This document shows, in pieces, positions 8,975 to 17,265 of a stretch of 47,844 nt of DNA. Source of the DNA: Sedimenticola sp. (GTDB taxonomy: Bacteria; Pseudomonadota; Gammaproteobacteria; Chromatiales; Chromatiaceae); assembly GCA_027030425.1 (NCBI GenBank), contig JALVEW010000013.1, positions 1-47,844 on the forward strand, read 5' to 3'. Numbering within the stretch: the stretch's first letter is position 1; every line of letters begins with the position of its first letter. Position numbers and translations under genes: made by a program. Below the pieces are notes generated by a model. It ran no database searches. It was not told the origin of the DNA and worked only from the letters and a program-made list of their open reading frames with translations.

Positions 8975-9588
8975 ACAGGCTTCTGCTCATCATTGCGGCA
9001 TTGCTCGCGGCCTTCCTCAGCTGGCGCTGGTTCAATCCCGTTGCGGCGCCCGATCTGGAGCCGGTGTCTGCCAAAGGCACGGAAAACGGCAATATCGGGG
9101 AACTCCTGGACAACATGGATCGGACGGCGAGTTTTCCTTCCCTGGCGGCCTATCATGCCATCAGCGCCCGTCCGCTTTTTTTCAGCAAGCGGCGTCCACC
9201 GCCGCCCTACGTGCCGGAGAAGGGCGGGGGGCAGAAACCGGGACCATCGCGCAAGACGGGAAAGCCACGGGTTCAGCTTTCCGCTATCGTCCGTGTCGGC
9301 GACCAGGTCTATGCCCTGGTTCAGGGTGGCAAGAACAAGGGCAGCAAGCGGGTGCGCGTCAACGAGGATATTGATGGCTGGAAGGTGGTCAGCATCGACA
9401 AGGACAGGCTGGTGCTTAACAACGGTTCGGAAACCGAAACCCTGCTGCTGAGGAACTACAAGCCCGTCAAGCCTGTCAAACAGGCGCCGAAGAAGGCTGC
9501 CGGTGGGGCCGCCAGGCCTAAATCAAAGAACAGAAAGGACAGGGGGCGGGGGACGCAGCCGCCACCAGCGGGAACTCCCCGCCGTTAG
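8971..9588 (+). CDS. GspC/GspN-like T2SS protein with HR domain only
   Basis: This bitopic inner-membrane protein probably links the inner-membrane platform to the secretin. GTG 8971 overlaps the gspM stop (GTGA) and follows GGGGAGTGGTGG. The 205-residue product has one membrane helix (about 3-20), a stretch resembling the start of a GspC homology region (YHAISARPLFFSKRRP), then a small beta domain (about 95-160) with RVQLSAIVRVGDQVYALV. It ends in a Lys/Pro-rich tail. No PDZ or coiled-coil domain follows the HR region, unlike classical GspC. It sits directly before gspD, at the opposite end of the operon from the classical gspC position. Type II secretion protein N is an equally fair name. 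Confidence 0.75.
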   Translation: MNRLLLIIAALLAAFLSWRWFNPVAAPDLEPVSAKGTENGNIGELLDNMDRTASFPSLAAYHAISARPLFFSKRRPPPPYVPEKGGGQKPGPSRKTGKPRVQLSAIVRVGDQVYALVQGGKNKGSKRVRVNEDIDGWKVVSIDKDRLVLNNGSETETLLLRNYKPVKPVKQAPKKAAGGAARPKSKNRKDRGRGTQPPPAGTPRR

Positions 9589-9612
9589 CGAGAAAAGCCG
9601 TTGACTATTGTG

Positions 9613-9675
9613 TAGGTCGGGCTTCAGCCCAACGATGGACGCTACCAAAGGGCCAATGTCGGACTGAAGTCCGAC
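9613..9675. repeat. Pair of interspersed GTCGG palindromic repeats
   Basis: In the 181-bp gap before gspD are two short palindromes about 25 bp apart. Bases 9616-9633 read GTCGGGCTTCAGCCCAAC (one mismatch from perfect). Bases 9658-9675 read GTCGGACTGAAGTCCGAC (perfect 8-bp arms). The same unit recurs at 28800-28817 and 31815-31836, so this is a dispersed REP-like family. No poly-T tract follows, so a simple terminator is not indicated. Confidence 0.8.
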
Positions 9676-9769
9676 GTGCCAACTTTTGGTGGTTTCATTC
9701 CCGTGCGTTGTTTCTGTCGTTGACGGGTATGTGCTACTATTTCGCGCTTATAAATCAGGGAAACAAACA

Positions 9770-12070
9770 TTGAATACATCCGTGATCATCAAGAACTGGC
9801 GACGGCCGGCCGTTCGCAGCTTCTTTCTGGTGCTGTCGGTGTCGCTGTTGAGTGCGTGTCAGTCGTTTCCTCTGGCCAAGGCCCATCAAAAGGTTACCGC
9901 CCCAACGGTGCCGGTGAATGACGCCAAGGGCGTGCTGGACCTGAAGCAGGGAACCGCCCTTTCCGAGAGCATTGCCGAGGTTTCTCCGCAGGAAGGGCAG
10001 GACACGCCGCCGCCGTTGCAGGACTGGCAGGTTTCGGGCACCGGCAGGTTCATCAATCCTTCGGCCGTGGACGACAGGGGGAAAGCCGCAGCTCCGACTT
10101 TTGGCAACAAGCGGGACATTACGCTCAATTTTGAAAACACGGATATCCGGGAAGTGGTCAAGATCATTCTCGGTGATACTCTCAAGCTGAGCTACATTAT
10201 CGACCCCGGCGTGCGTGGCGGCGTGAGCATGCAGACCGGCGCGCCCGTGTCTCGCAACGATCTTCTGCCCCTGCTGGAAACCCTGTTGCGCATGAACAAC
10301 GCCACCTTGGTACAGAAGGGCAGAACTTTTCATGTGGTGCCGGTGGCCAAGGCCAACAAGGGACTGCTGACGCCACAGCTTGCTGACGCGCAGCTTCCAC
10401 TGCCTTCGGGCCACAGTCTCATCATCCGTCCTCTGAAGAACATCGGCGCCGATGAGATGAACGAGATTCTCAAGCCTCTGGTCCGGGAAAACAGCATTGT
10501 GCGCGTGGATGGAAAACGGAACCTGCTCATCCTGTCCGGCACCGCCCAGGACATGGCGCAGATGATGGATATCATCGATACCTTCGACGTGAACTGGATC
10601 AAAGGCCTGTCCGTTGGCTTCTTCAGCCTGGAGAATGGCAGCGTGGACGTGGTGCAGAAGGACCTGGATGCCGTACTCGGCGGTGATGCCGGCAAGGCCC
10701 TGGGCGGGCTGGTGCGCATCACACCCATCGAAAGCGCCAACGGCTTCCTGGTGGTGTCTGCCCAGCGGGAATACCTACAGGAAGTGGGCAAGTGGATCAA
10801 GCGATTCGATTCCATGGCACAGTCCGGTGACGAGCAGCGTCTTTTCGTGTACCGGGTGCGTAACGGCAAAGCGGAGGATCTTGCCGGCCTGTTGAACGAG
10901 CTGTTCACAGGCAAGAGCGCCAAGCCGAAAACCAAGCCGGGATCTGTTGCACCCGGCTTGAAAAGCACTACCCTGACAAACAAGTCCAGGAATTCCAAGT
11001 CTGCGGCGGAAAAGGCCAGGAAACCCAAAACGGTGGCTGTGAAGAAACCAAGCAGCGCCAGCAGCGGAAAGAGCAGCGCCCTGGAGGGTGAAATTCGCGT
11101 GGTGGCGGATGAGGATCACAATACGCTGTTGATTCTGGCAACGCCCCGGGACTACAAGCGCATACTGGATACCCTGGAGCAGCTGGACATCGTGCCCCTG
11201 CAGGTACATATAGAAGCCACCATTGTCGAGGTGCTGCTAAAGGACAAGCTGAAGTACGGCATTTCCTGGTTCTTTGAGGGAGGGGCTGGTGGAAATGGCC
11301 GTCAGAGTATCGGTGGTGTGGGGGGCTCAACCGCCGGCACGGACATTAGCGGCGGTTTAAGCAGTCTGCTGAACGGTTTCAACTGGTCACTCATCGACAG
11401 TACTGGTGCGGTCAAGGCGGTGCTCAATGCCTTCGCCAATGACTCCCTGGTGAATGTGCTTTCGGCGCCTTCCGTGATGGTGCTGGACAACCATGAAGCC
11501 AAGATCCGCGTGGGTGACGAAGTGCCCACCCTGACCCAAAGTCAGACCAATGACGCAGGCAACATCCTCCAGACGGTGCAGTACCGGGAGACCGGTATCA
11601 TTCTAACCGTCAAGCCCCGGGTCAATCCCGGCGGACTGGTGACCATGGAAGTGACCCAGGAAGTGAGTGCCGTGGCTGATACGGAGATCCAGACCAACCA
11701 GCCAACAATCCAGACCCGCGAGATCAACAGCACCGTGGCCGTGCAGAGTGGTCAGACCGTTGTGCTGGGTGGCCTGATTCGGGACAAGCGGACCAATGCC
11801 GAGGGTGGCGCGCCCTTCCTGTACAAGATTCCCGTGTTGGGGGCCCTGTTTGGCGAAACCGAGAACAGTAACGAGCGGGTAGAGCTGGTCATCGTGCTCA
11901 CACCCCGCGTCATCACCAGTGCGAATGATGCCCTCAAGATCACCCGGGACTTCCGTACCCGCATGCAGGGCCTCAAACAGGAGTTTCTCGAGGAAGCCGG
12001 CGTGATTCGCGCCGAAAGCGGGAACCGTCTCTATGGTACTTCTGTAGAACGATCCGGAGAGCAGCAATGA
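9770..12070 (+). CDS. gspD: Secretin GspD with N-terminal lipobox (liposecretin)
   Basis: GspD forms the outer-membrane secretin channel of the T2SS. The preferred start is TTG 9770, with AGGGAA about seven bases upstream; the frame is open farther up to 9686 without better signals. From TTG the protein has about 766 residues. The export signal ends in LLSAC with Cys at residue 30, a lipobox, so the secretin should be lipidated. N0 and N1-N3 domains occupy about 110-475 (ITLNFENTDIREVVKIIL; two NTLLIL-type repeats). They are interrupted near 380-437 by a Lys/Ser/Ala-rich linker. The secretin domain follows (about 475-720), with VPTLTQSQT and VQSGQTVVLGGLIRD. The lipobox suggests it may reach the outer membrane without a separate pilotin, as described for HxcQ-type secretins. 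Confidence 0.95.
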   Translation: MNTSVIIKNWRRPAVRSFFLVLSVSLLSACQSFPLAKAHQKVTAPTVPVNDAKGVLDLKQGTALSESIAEVSPQEGQDTPPPLQDWQVSGTGRFINPSAVDDRGKAAAPTFGNKRDITLNFENTDIREVVKIILGDTLKLSYIIDPGVRGGVSMQTGAPVSRNDLLPLLETLLRMNNATLVQKGRTFHVVPVAKANKGLLTPQLADAQLPLPSGHSLIIRPLKNIGADEMNEILKPLVRENSIVRVDGKRNLLILSGTAQDMAQMMDIIDTFDVNWIKGLSVGFFSLENGSVDVVQKDLDAVLGGDAGKALGGLVRITPIESANGFLVVSAQREYLQEVGKWIKRFDSMAQSGDEQRLFVYRVRNGKAEDLAGLLNELFTGKSAKPKTKPGSVAPGLKSTTLTNKSRNSKSAAEKARKPKTVAVKKPSSASSGKSSALEGEIRVVADEDHNTLLILATPRDYKRILDTLEQLDIVPLQVHIEATIVEVLLKDKLKYGISWFFEGGAGGNGRQSIGGVGGSTAGTDISGGLSSLLNGFNWSLIDSTGAVKAVLNAFANDSLVNVLSAPSVMVLDNHEAKIRVGDEVPTLTQSQTNDAGNILQTVQYRETGIILTVKPRVNPGGLVTMEVTQEVSAVADTEIQTNQPTIQTREINSTVAVQSGQTVVLGGLIRDKRTNAEGGAPFLYKIPVLGALFGETENSNERVELVIVLTPRVITSANDALKITRDFRTRMQGLKQEFLEEAGVIRAESGNRLYGTSVERSGEQQ

Positions 12071-12555
12071 CAATCAAAAAATCTAGCACGAATAGCCGCT
12101 GTCTGGTATTAGGGTTTTTGCTAGGGGCAGCGGTTCTGCTGTCTGCTGGATGCAGCGAAAATGGTGGAAAACAGCCGTCTGAAGCAGCGGATGTTGCAAA
12201 TGTGACACAGCCCACAAAGGAGACAACGGAAGAGCGGGTGGCCCGGCGCGCTCAGGCGCACATGGATGCCCTCATCGCTCGTGACTGGGCAAAGGCGTAT
12301 AGTTACTTGCCTCCGGCTACGCGTCAGCTCAAGCCTCTGGAGATCTATGCGGACAAGATGAAGAGCGGGGCTATCATTCGTACTGCGGCCAAGGTAAAAA
12401 GCGTGGAATGTGAAAGCGATGTCTGCCAGGTAACTGTCGATCTTTCATATGTTTATAGCGGCGTCGTCACCGCCTTCAGGGGAGAGGAAAGCAAGAGTCT
12501 GGTAAAGGAAAAATGGATTTTTTCCCAAGGCGACTGGTGGCTTGCGCCCCAGTAG
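12067..12555 (+). CDS. Small lipoprotein of unknown function
   Basis: This predicted lipoprotein of 162 residues overlaps the gspD stop by 4 bp (ATGA), so it is likely the last gene of the T2SS operon. The signal peptide ends in the lipobox LSAGC (Cys29). A charged region is followed by an alpha+beta domain of about 100 residues (ALIARDWAKAYSYLPPATRQL then VYSGVVTAFRG) reminiscent of NTF2-like folds. Two Cys in CESDVC could form a disulfide. Position suggests an accessory role for the secretin, such as a pilotin-like factor, but it does not resemble GspS or other known pilotins by eye. Confidence 0.82.
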   Translation: MTIKKSSTNSRCLVLGFLLGAAVLLSAGCSENGGKQPSEAADVANVTQPTKETTEERVARRAQAHMDALIARDWAKAYSYLPPATRQLKPLEIYADKMKSGAIIRTAAKVKSVECESDVCQVTVDLSYVYSGVVTAFRGEESKSLVKEKWIFSQGDWWLAPQ

Positions 12556-12632
12556 TATGGGTTGCCTGGAACAGGTGGTTGTTGTAAAATTATCACACGT
12601 CGCACGAATAACAAAAACGAGACAAAAAAGTT

Positions 12633-12641
12633 TGCTATACT
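12633..12641 (+). promoter_or_regulatory. Putative extended -10 promoter for the 12774 gene
   Basis: An extended -10 box, TGCTATACT, sits in an AT-rich stretch about 130 bp upstream of a gene whose codon use indicates high expression. No clear -35 is seen, as is common for extended -10 promoters. The intervening leader of over 100 bases is AT-rich and ends in AAGGAG ahead of the start. The rest of the 218-bp gap holds no convincing gene. Confidence 0.45.
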
Positions 12642-12773
12642 GTTTTTCGTGTGGTATGGTTCATTTTAGCTGCATCAAGTCCTGGTGGCGGCTGGGTGCA
12701 AAAAACGCTAAATCGCTTAGTCACCTATAGATCTATAGTTGAATAGCTTTCAATTAATAAGGAGTTTCATTAA

Positions 12774-14186
12774 ATGAAGATGAAAAAGAAAATTCTGTCC
12801 GCGGCAGTATTGGCAGCGCTTGGTGCTGGCTCTGCTCAGGCAGTTAACCTGAGTACTGACGGTACCGGTGAAGTGCTGGTTTTCCCGTACTTCACTGTTC
12901 AGGGCAACGAAGAGACCCTGCTGTCCATCGTTAACACCACCGACGAAGGCAAGGTCGTCAAGGTTCGTTTCCGCGAAGCCTACAACACTCAGGAAGTTCT
13001 CGACTTCCATGTGTACCTGTCTCCCTACGACGTGTGGGTTGCCAAGATCCAGGACAGCGCTGACGGCGGTGCCGAGGTTTACACCCCTGACAACAGCTGT
13101 ACCACCATGGATGTCAACCCCCAGCCCTTCACTGACCTGCTGTTCGGTGATACCGGTCCCACTACTTCTGATCGTGAGCGTGAGGGTTACTTCACTGCTA
13201 TCGAGATTGCTCGCATTGTTGACATGGACCTGGATGGCAACGGCCTGCAGGATTATGTTCACATCAACGGTACTCCCGATAACTGTAACGCCATTCGTCA
13301 GGCTTGGCTGAACGGCACCATGCTGGCTAGCTCCACCGTTGACCAGCCCACCGGCGGCCTGATGGGCACTCTGTCCATCATCAACGTACAGTCCGGTACC
13401 GAGGTTTCCGTGCCTGCCACCGTTCTGGAAAACTTCCTGGACAACCCGCAGCACGTAGCTCCCGGCAGCCTGCGTCCTGATTGGCAGGATGCATTCCCCC
13501 GCAGAAGTGACGTGATGGTCAGCGATTCTGCCACCGGTACTGTTTCCCTGTACTCTGATGCTTGGACCACCGGTGAAGACGCTGTTTCCGCCGTGCTCAT
13601 GGCTTCTGCCGTTATGAACGAGTACAGCGTGAACCCCGCCACCGAAGCAAGCACGGCCTGGATCGTGACCTTCCCGACCAAGAGCCTGTATGTGAACGGC
13701 GTTGGCGCTCTGCCTCCCTTCACCCACACCTTCGCTGGTGATACCGACGGTGACGGCGTATCCTGTGACGAGATCGGCATGACCATCTTCGATCGTGAAG
13801 AAGGCCAGCTTTCTCCGGACGGCTCCCTGGTGTCTCCGCCTCCTCCCGAGCAGACCCTGAGCCTGTGCTACGAAGCTAACGTCGTTCAGTTCGGCGACAG
13901 CTCTGACGTGTTCAGCGCCGCCAACACCGAGATTCGTTTCGGCAACAGCGCGCTGCCTGGTAACGCTGGTTGGGCCAAGATGAGCTTCACCGCTGCACCG
14001 CATACCATGACTTCCGTCAACGGTACCGTGTACACCGGTCTGCCCGTCATCGGCTTCAAGGCTACCGTACTGGGCAACAGCAACGTGGGTGTAGGTGCTT
14101 CCTACGCCGCCGCTGTGAACCACGCTTACGAGCGTAGCATTGTTGGTACTCCTGCTTTCACCGTAGGTGGTAGCGCTGCCAACTAA
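12774..14186 (+). CDS. Abundant exported protein of unknown function
   Basis: The product has 470 residues and a classical Sec signal peptide (basic start, hydrophobic core, SAQA cleavage after about residue 23). I do not recognise the family. Four Cys are spread through the mature part, which could form disulfides outside the cell. Two acidic loops, DMDLDGNGLQDY and DTDGDGVSCDE, resemble calcium-binding motifs. A Pro-rich SPPPPEQ stretch lies near residue 350. Codon use differs sharply from neighbours: GGT, GCT, CGT, AAC and TTC-type codons dominate, the pattern of very highly expressed genes. It has a strong AAGGAG ribosome site, a candidate promoter upstream and a strong terminator downstream, so it is a single-gene unit. 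Lying right after the T2SS operon, it may be a secreted cargo or surface protein; this is inference. Confidence 0.9.
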   Translation: MKMKKKILSAAVLAALGAGSAQAVNLSTDGTGEVLVFPYFTVQGNEETLLSIVNTTDEGKVVKVRFREAYNTQEVLDFHVYLSPYDVWVAKIQDSADGGAEVYTPDNSCTTMDVNPQPFTDLLFGDTGPTTSDREREGYFTAIEIARIVDMDLDGNGLQDYVHINGTPDNCNAIRQAWLNGTMLASSTVDQPTGGLMGTLSIINVQSGTEVSVPATVLENFLDNPQHVAPGSLRPDWQDAFPRRSDVMVSDSATGTVSLYSDAWTTGEDAVSAVLMASAVMNEYSVNPATEASTAWIVTFPTKSLYVNGVGALPPFTHTFAGDTDGDGVSCDEIGMTIFDREEGQLSPDGSLVSPPPPEQTLSLCYEANVVQFGDSSDVFSAANTEIRFGNSALPGNAGWAKMSFTAAPHTMTSVNGTVYTGLPVIGFKATVLGNSNVGVGASYAAAVNHAYERSIVGTPAFTVGGSAAN

Positions 14187-14212
14187 GAAGATCGTTTCAC
14201 GATCATAAGAAA

Positions 14213-14237
14213 GGGCTGCTTCGGCAGCCCTTTTTTT
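14213..14237 (+). terminator. Rho-independent terminator
   Basis: Stem GGGCTGC with loop TTCG and GCAGCCC, followed by seven T. It lies 27 bp after the stop of the abundant exported protein gene. Confidence 0.95.
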
Positions 14238-14351
14238 GTGTTAGCGTAACAATCCGGCTTTGTGGAACTCTTCCCAGTTTGGCCGGTCTCTTATGGTAAT
14301 ATTGTTTCCGTATCCATTTGCCATCCCTATCCGATTCAAGGTGTATTACAT

Positions 14352-15251
14352 ATGAATTACAAGTCAGCATTGCTCGGCGCCTTCCCGTTGATCTGGGGCA
14401 GTCTTTTCTCCCCTCAGCAGGCTGCAGCGGCGACGGCCGTAACCATCAATGGTCAGTCCTGTGGAAACCTCACCAGCCTGGAAACCACGCCGACCCAGGT
14501 AAGCATATCCTCCGATGGCAATTGCGGTGGGGGTGGCTCCTCCGATACGCCCGCCAACGTTGTTGATCGCACCATGGCCGCAGTCACGGAAGGAACTACC
14601 GGCTCACTGGATGTCAGCGCTGGCGTCGTCGTGCAGCTTCCCTATTCGGTGAGCATCGCCAGCCAGCCTGGCCTAACCGGCGCTTCAGCCACCGCATCCG
14701 GGAATACCGTTACCTATCATGCCCCTCCTGTTGGCACCGTAACTGCTGACGGAACACCGGACAGCTTTACTTATACCATTACAGATGGCAGTGCCGCTCC
14801 CAACTCAGTTACCGCCACAGTAAATGTGACCGTGAACATGGGGGACGTGAATACTTCTGGTGCCTGTGTCAATTCCAGCACCATTGAATGCAAAACCCCT
14901 GATCTGGATATCAGCCAGACTGGCGGTGAGATCCGGTATATTGCGCGGGATGCGGGCATTACCCATGTCTGGACCATTCCTGCTGGTCAATGGAACAAGA
15001 CTTATTACGGCGGAACCATTGGGCTGCGTTATGTGACGGCCTCCAGTCTGCCGGTAACGATTTCCATTAGCGACAACTATGCTGCTGACTCGACGGATAC
15101 CACTTGGTGCACGAAAGTCGTCGATCGGGAAGAAGGACTCCAGCTTGGATACTCCGAGCAGTACCAGTATTCCTGTCAGCTCGATCCTGCCAAGGACTAT
15201 TATTTCCGCGTCAGCGGCGCCAAGGCAGGTACTTACTGGCTGGTTTGGTAA
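14352..15251 (+). CDS. Exported Ig/cadherin-like domain protein
   Basis: ATG 14352 follows AAGGTG at a good distance and begins a signal peptide (hydrophobic core, cleavage near QQAAAAT). The frame is open to 14262 but those residues do not look like coding start. The 299-residue product has a Ser/Gly-rich part with GNCGGGGSSDT. A domain at about 75-160 ends in DSFTYTITDGSAAPNSVTA, the pattern of cadherin-like or bacterial Ig-like adhesive repeats. A C-terminal beta-rich domain carries conserved-looking Cys. It has its own downstream terminator. It may be secreted or surface-bound, possibly a T2SS cargo. The function is unknown. Confidence 0.85.
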   Translation: MNYKSALLGAFPLIWGSLFSPQQAAAATAVTINGQSCGNLTSLETTPTQVSISSDGNCGGGGSSDTPANVVDRTMAAVTEGTTGSLDVSAGVVVQLPYSVSIASQPGLTGASATASGNTVTYHAPPVGTVTADGTPDSFTYTITDGSAAPNSVTATVNVTVNMGDVNTSGACVNSSTIECKTPDLDISQTGGEIRYIARDAGITHVWTIPAGQWNKTYYGGTIGLRYVTASSLPVTISISDNYAADSTDTTWCTKVVDREEGLQLGYSEQYQYSCQLDPAKDYYFRVSGAKAGTYWLVW

Positions 15252-15279
15252 GACAACGCCTCGTACGCGCAAAACTTGT

Positions 15280-15311
15280 AGCGGCTGCCGAAAGGTGGCC
15301 GCTGTTTTTTT
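15280..15311 (+). terminator. Rho-independent terminator
   Basis: Ten-base-pair stem AGCGGCTGCC / GGTGGCCGCT (two wobble pairs) with GAAA loop, followed by G and seven T. It lies 28 bp downstream of the Ig-like protein gene. Confidence 0.88.
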
Positions 15312-15376
15312 GTTTGTGTAAACTGCACGCCCAACCCTATTCAGCCTGATATATCTTTCCGAGTGGTAACCAAGAA

Positions 15377-16285
15377 ATGAGAATGAGCAGCAAAATTGTA
15401 TTTGCCCTGATGATATTGCCTGGTCTGGCCCTGTCACTGGATAACGATGACAAGGTGCTGATCCACGGCCCGGAAGTGGACCTGACCCTGGGTGAATTGC
15501 GGCAGGCCTTGTTGACTGTTCCGGAAGATATGCGTAAGGCCATGCTGGTTCAGCCCAAAAAGATCAGGGACATCATGGACACCACTTACATGGTGAAAGT
15601 CGCGGCCGAGCGGGCAAAACAGAAGGGCCTGGACAAGGATCCGGTGGTGGCGGCCAAGATCTGGAATTACACTCAGAATCTCCTCGCAGGAGCAGAAATC
15701 AAGGATGTGCAGAAAAAACTTATTGGCGAAGATGCCGATTATGAGGCGGCTGCCAGGGAGCTTTATCTCATGGAAAAGGACAAGTACCGAAAGCCCGTGG
15801 AATACGAGGCATCACATATTCTTCTCACCGCGGAAAATGGCGAGGATGATGAAACCTTGAGGGCCAGGCTGAAGCAAATTCGCGCAGAGATAGAACAGGG
15901 CAAAATCACCTTTGCTGAAGCGGCGGAAAAGTATTCCAAGGACCCCACCACGGCTTCCAAGGGCGGCTATCTCAAGCGGTTTGAAGAAGGGCGCATGGTG
16001 AAGCCTTTCGAGGAAGCTCTGAAGGTCATGAAGCCGGGGGATATCAGCCAGCCGGTGAAAACTTCCTATGGAATGCATCTTATCTGGCTGCAAGACAAGG
16101 TTCCGGCAAGTGTCCGGCCATTTGAGGAAGTCAAGGCCGAGTTGATCAAGAAAGTGAAGGCAAAAGCGGAGAATGATATCAAGGTCGATTACTGGCTGAA
16201 GGTGAAAAATGATCCTGCCGCCAAGGTGGATGAAGCGCTGTTCGAGTCCTTTGTCGCCAAGCCGGTGTTGCTGGACAAGCCGTGA
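15377..16285 (+). CDS. Periplasmic parvulin-type peptidyl-prolyl isomerase
   Basis: The 302-residue product has a signal peptide (VFALMILPGLALS) and an N-terminal SurA-like chaperone region rich in Lys/Glu helices. A parvulin (PpiC/rotamase) domain spans about 142-238: YEASHILLTAENG, FAEAAEKYSKDPTTASKGG and YGMHLIWLQD are the diagnostic blocks. The start may be ATG 15377 or 15383; neither has a strong ribosome site. Known relatives help fold exported or outer-membrane proteins. It follows two exported-protein genes and could serve them, though it lies beyond a terminator and so has its own promoter. Confidence 0.92.
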   Translation: MRMSSKIVFALMILPGLALSLDNDDKVLIHGPEVDLTLGELRQALLTVPEDMRKAMLVQPKKIRDIMDTTYMVKVAAERAKQKGLDKDPVVAAKIWNYTQNLLAGAEIKDVQKKLIGEDADYEAAARELYLMEKDKYRKPVEYEASHILLTAENGEDDETLRARLKQIRAEIEQGKITFAEAAEKYSKDPTTASKGGYLKRFEEGRMVKPFEEALKVMKPGDISQPVKTSYGMHLIWLQDKVPASVRPFEEVKAELIKKVKAKAENDIKVDYWLKVKNDPAAKVDEALFESFVAKPVLLDKP

Positions 16286-16506
16286 GACAGGGCTGACCAC
16301 TATCAGCTGTTCCCTGAGGCCGGAACAGGAAGGGGACACCGCATGGCTCTTCTCCCCGCTTAGCGCGTATGCGAACATCTGCGGGTGATCTGTTAGTATT
16401 CCTGCATCATGCCCGTGCTCGTTACTTCTCAGCAGCCTCCGCGTTCCGTATCCCCGGCCATCAAGGCGTGGGGGCTCCCCTGGGTGCACAGAACCGGAGA
16501 GACCGG

Positions 16507-17265
16507 GTGACACCGCATTATCTGCAACTCATCCTGTACAAGACCCGGGCCGACCTGAAGGTGGAGGCGGCCCGGGGTTACATGGGCATGCTGTGGTGGG
16601 TTCTGGAGCCCGTTCTGTACATGGGCGCCTTCTACATCATTTTTGCCGTAGCCCTGAAGCGGGGCGGTGAGAACTTCGTGCCATGGCTGCTCATCGGCCT
16701 GGTGGCATGGAAATGGTTCGACACCTCGGTGCGTATGTGCCTGACGTCCATTACAGCGGGCAAGGGTCTTATGTCCCAGGTCTATCTTCCCAAGGTATTT
16801 TTCCCGGCGGTGGTCATTCTCAGGAATACCGTGAAATTCCTGGTGACCCTGGCGCTGCTGTTGCTGTTTCTACTTGTATATGGGTTACCCATGTCTTGGC
16901 AATGGCTGGCGATACCGCCATTGGCGGCTCTGCAACTGTTGCTCATCTCGGGCGTTTCCTTCAGTGTTGCTGCGCTGACGCCTATTTGGCCGGATCTAAA
17001 GTTGCTGATGAACAATCTGCTCATGCTCATGTTCTTTCTCTCCGGCGTGTTCTTCGATACCGGCCAGCTCCAGGGCTGGCTGGCTCTGTTGCTGTCTCTG
17101 AATCCCATGGTGCATGTCATCAATGCCTGGCGCAGCATCCTGCTGCTGGGGCAGTGGCCGGAATTGTCTGGCCTGCTATACGTGCTGTTTCTGTCCCTGG
17201 CCATGCTGGCCCTGGGCATGTACCTGCTCAAACGCTGGGATCGCCTGTATCCGAGGTTGGCATGA
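16507..17265 (+). CDS. Polysaccharide ABC exporter permease (Wzm/KpsM type)
   Basis: This is the inner-membrane permease of an ABC exporter for lipid-linked polysaccharide. I place the start at GTG 16507, which has GGAGA six bases upstream. This gives 252 residues, the normal size, beginning close to the conserved YKTRADLKVEAARGYMGML block before the first membrane helix. About six hydrophobic segments are visible. The C-terminal LSLNPMVHVINAWR block is typical of the ABC2_membrane family. The stop overlaps the ATP-binding partner by 4 bp (ATGA). The frame stays open upstream to 16369 but that stretch has no family character. Confidence 0.92.
   Translation: MTPHYLQLILYKTRADLKVEAARGYMGMLWWVLEPVLYMGAFYIIFAVALKRGGENFVPWLLIGLVAWKWFDTSVRMCLTSITAGKGLMSQVYLPKVFFPAVVILRNTVKFLVTLALLLLFLLVYGLPMSWQWLAIPPLAALQLLLISGVSFSVAALTPIWPDLKLLMNNLLMLMFFLSGVFFDTGQLQGWLALLLSLNPMVHVINAWRSILLLGQWPELSGLLYVLFLSLAMLALGMYLLKRWDRLYPRLA

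Noticed and set aside
12542-12730. 62-codon frame downstream of the gspD-linked lipoprotein gene
   Set aside because: It lies in the AT-rich promoter region of the next gene, with no ribosome site and no coding character.
16683-17261. Upstream extension of the Wzt-type ATPase frame
   Set aside because: It overlaps the permease gene entirely; the ATPase begins naturally at ATG 17262 with an ATGA overlap.
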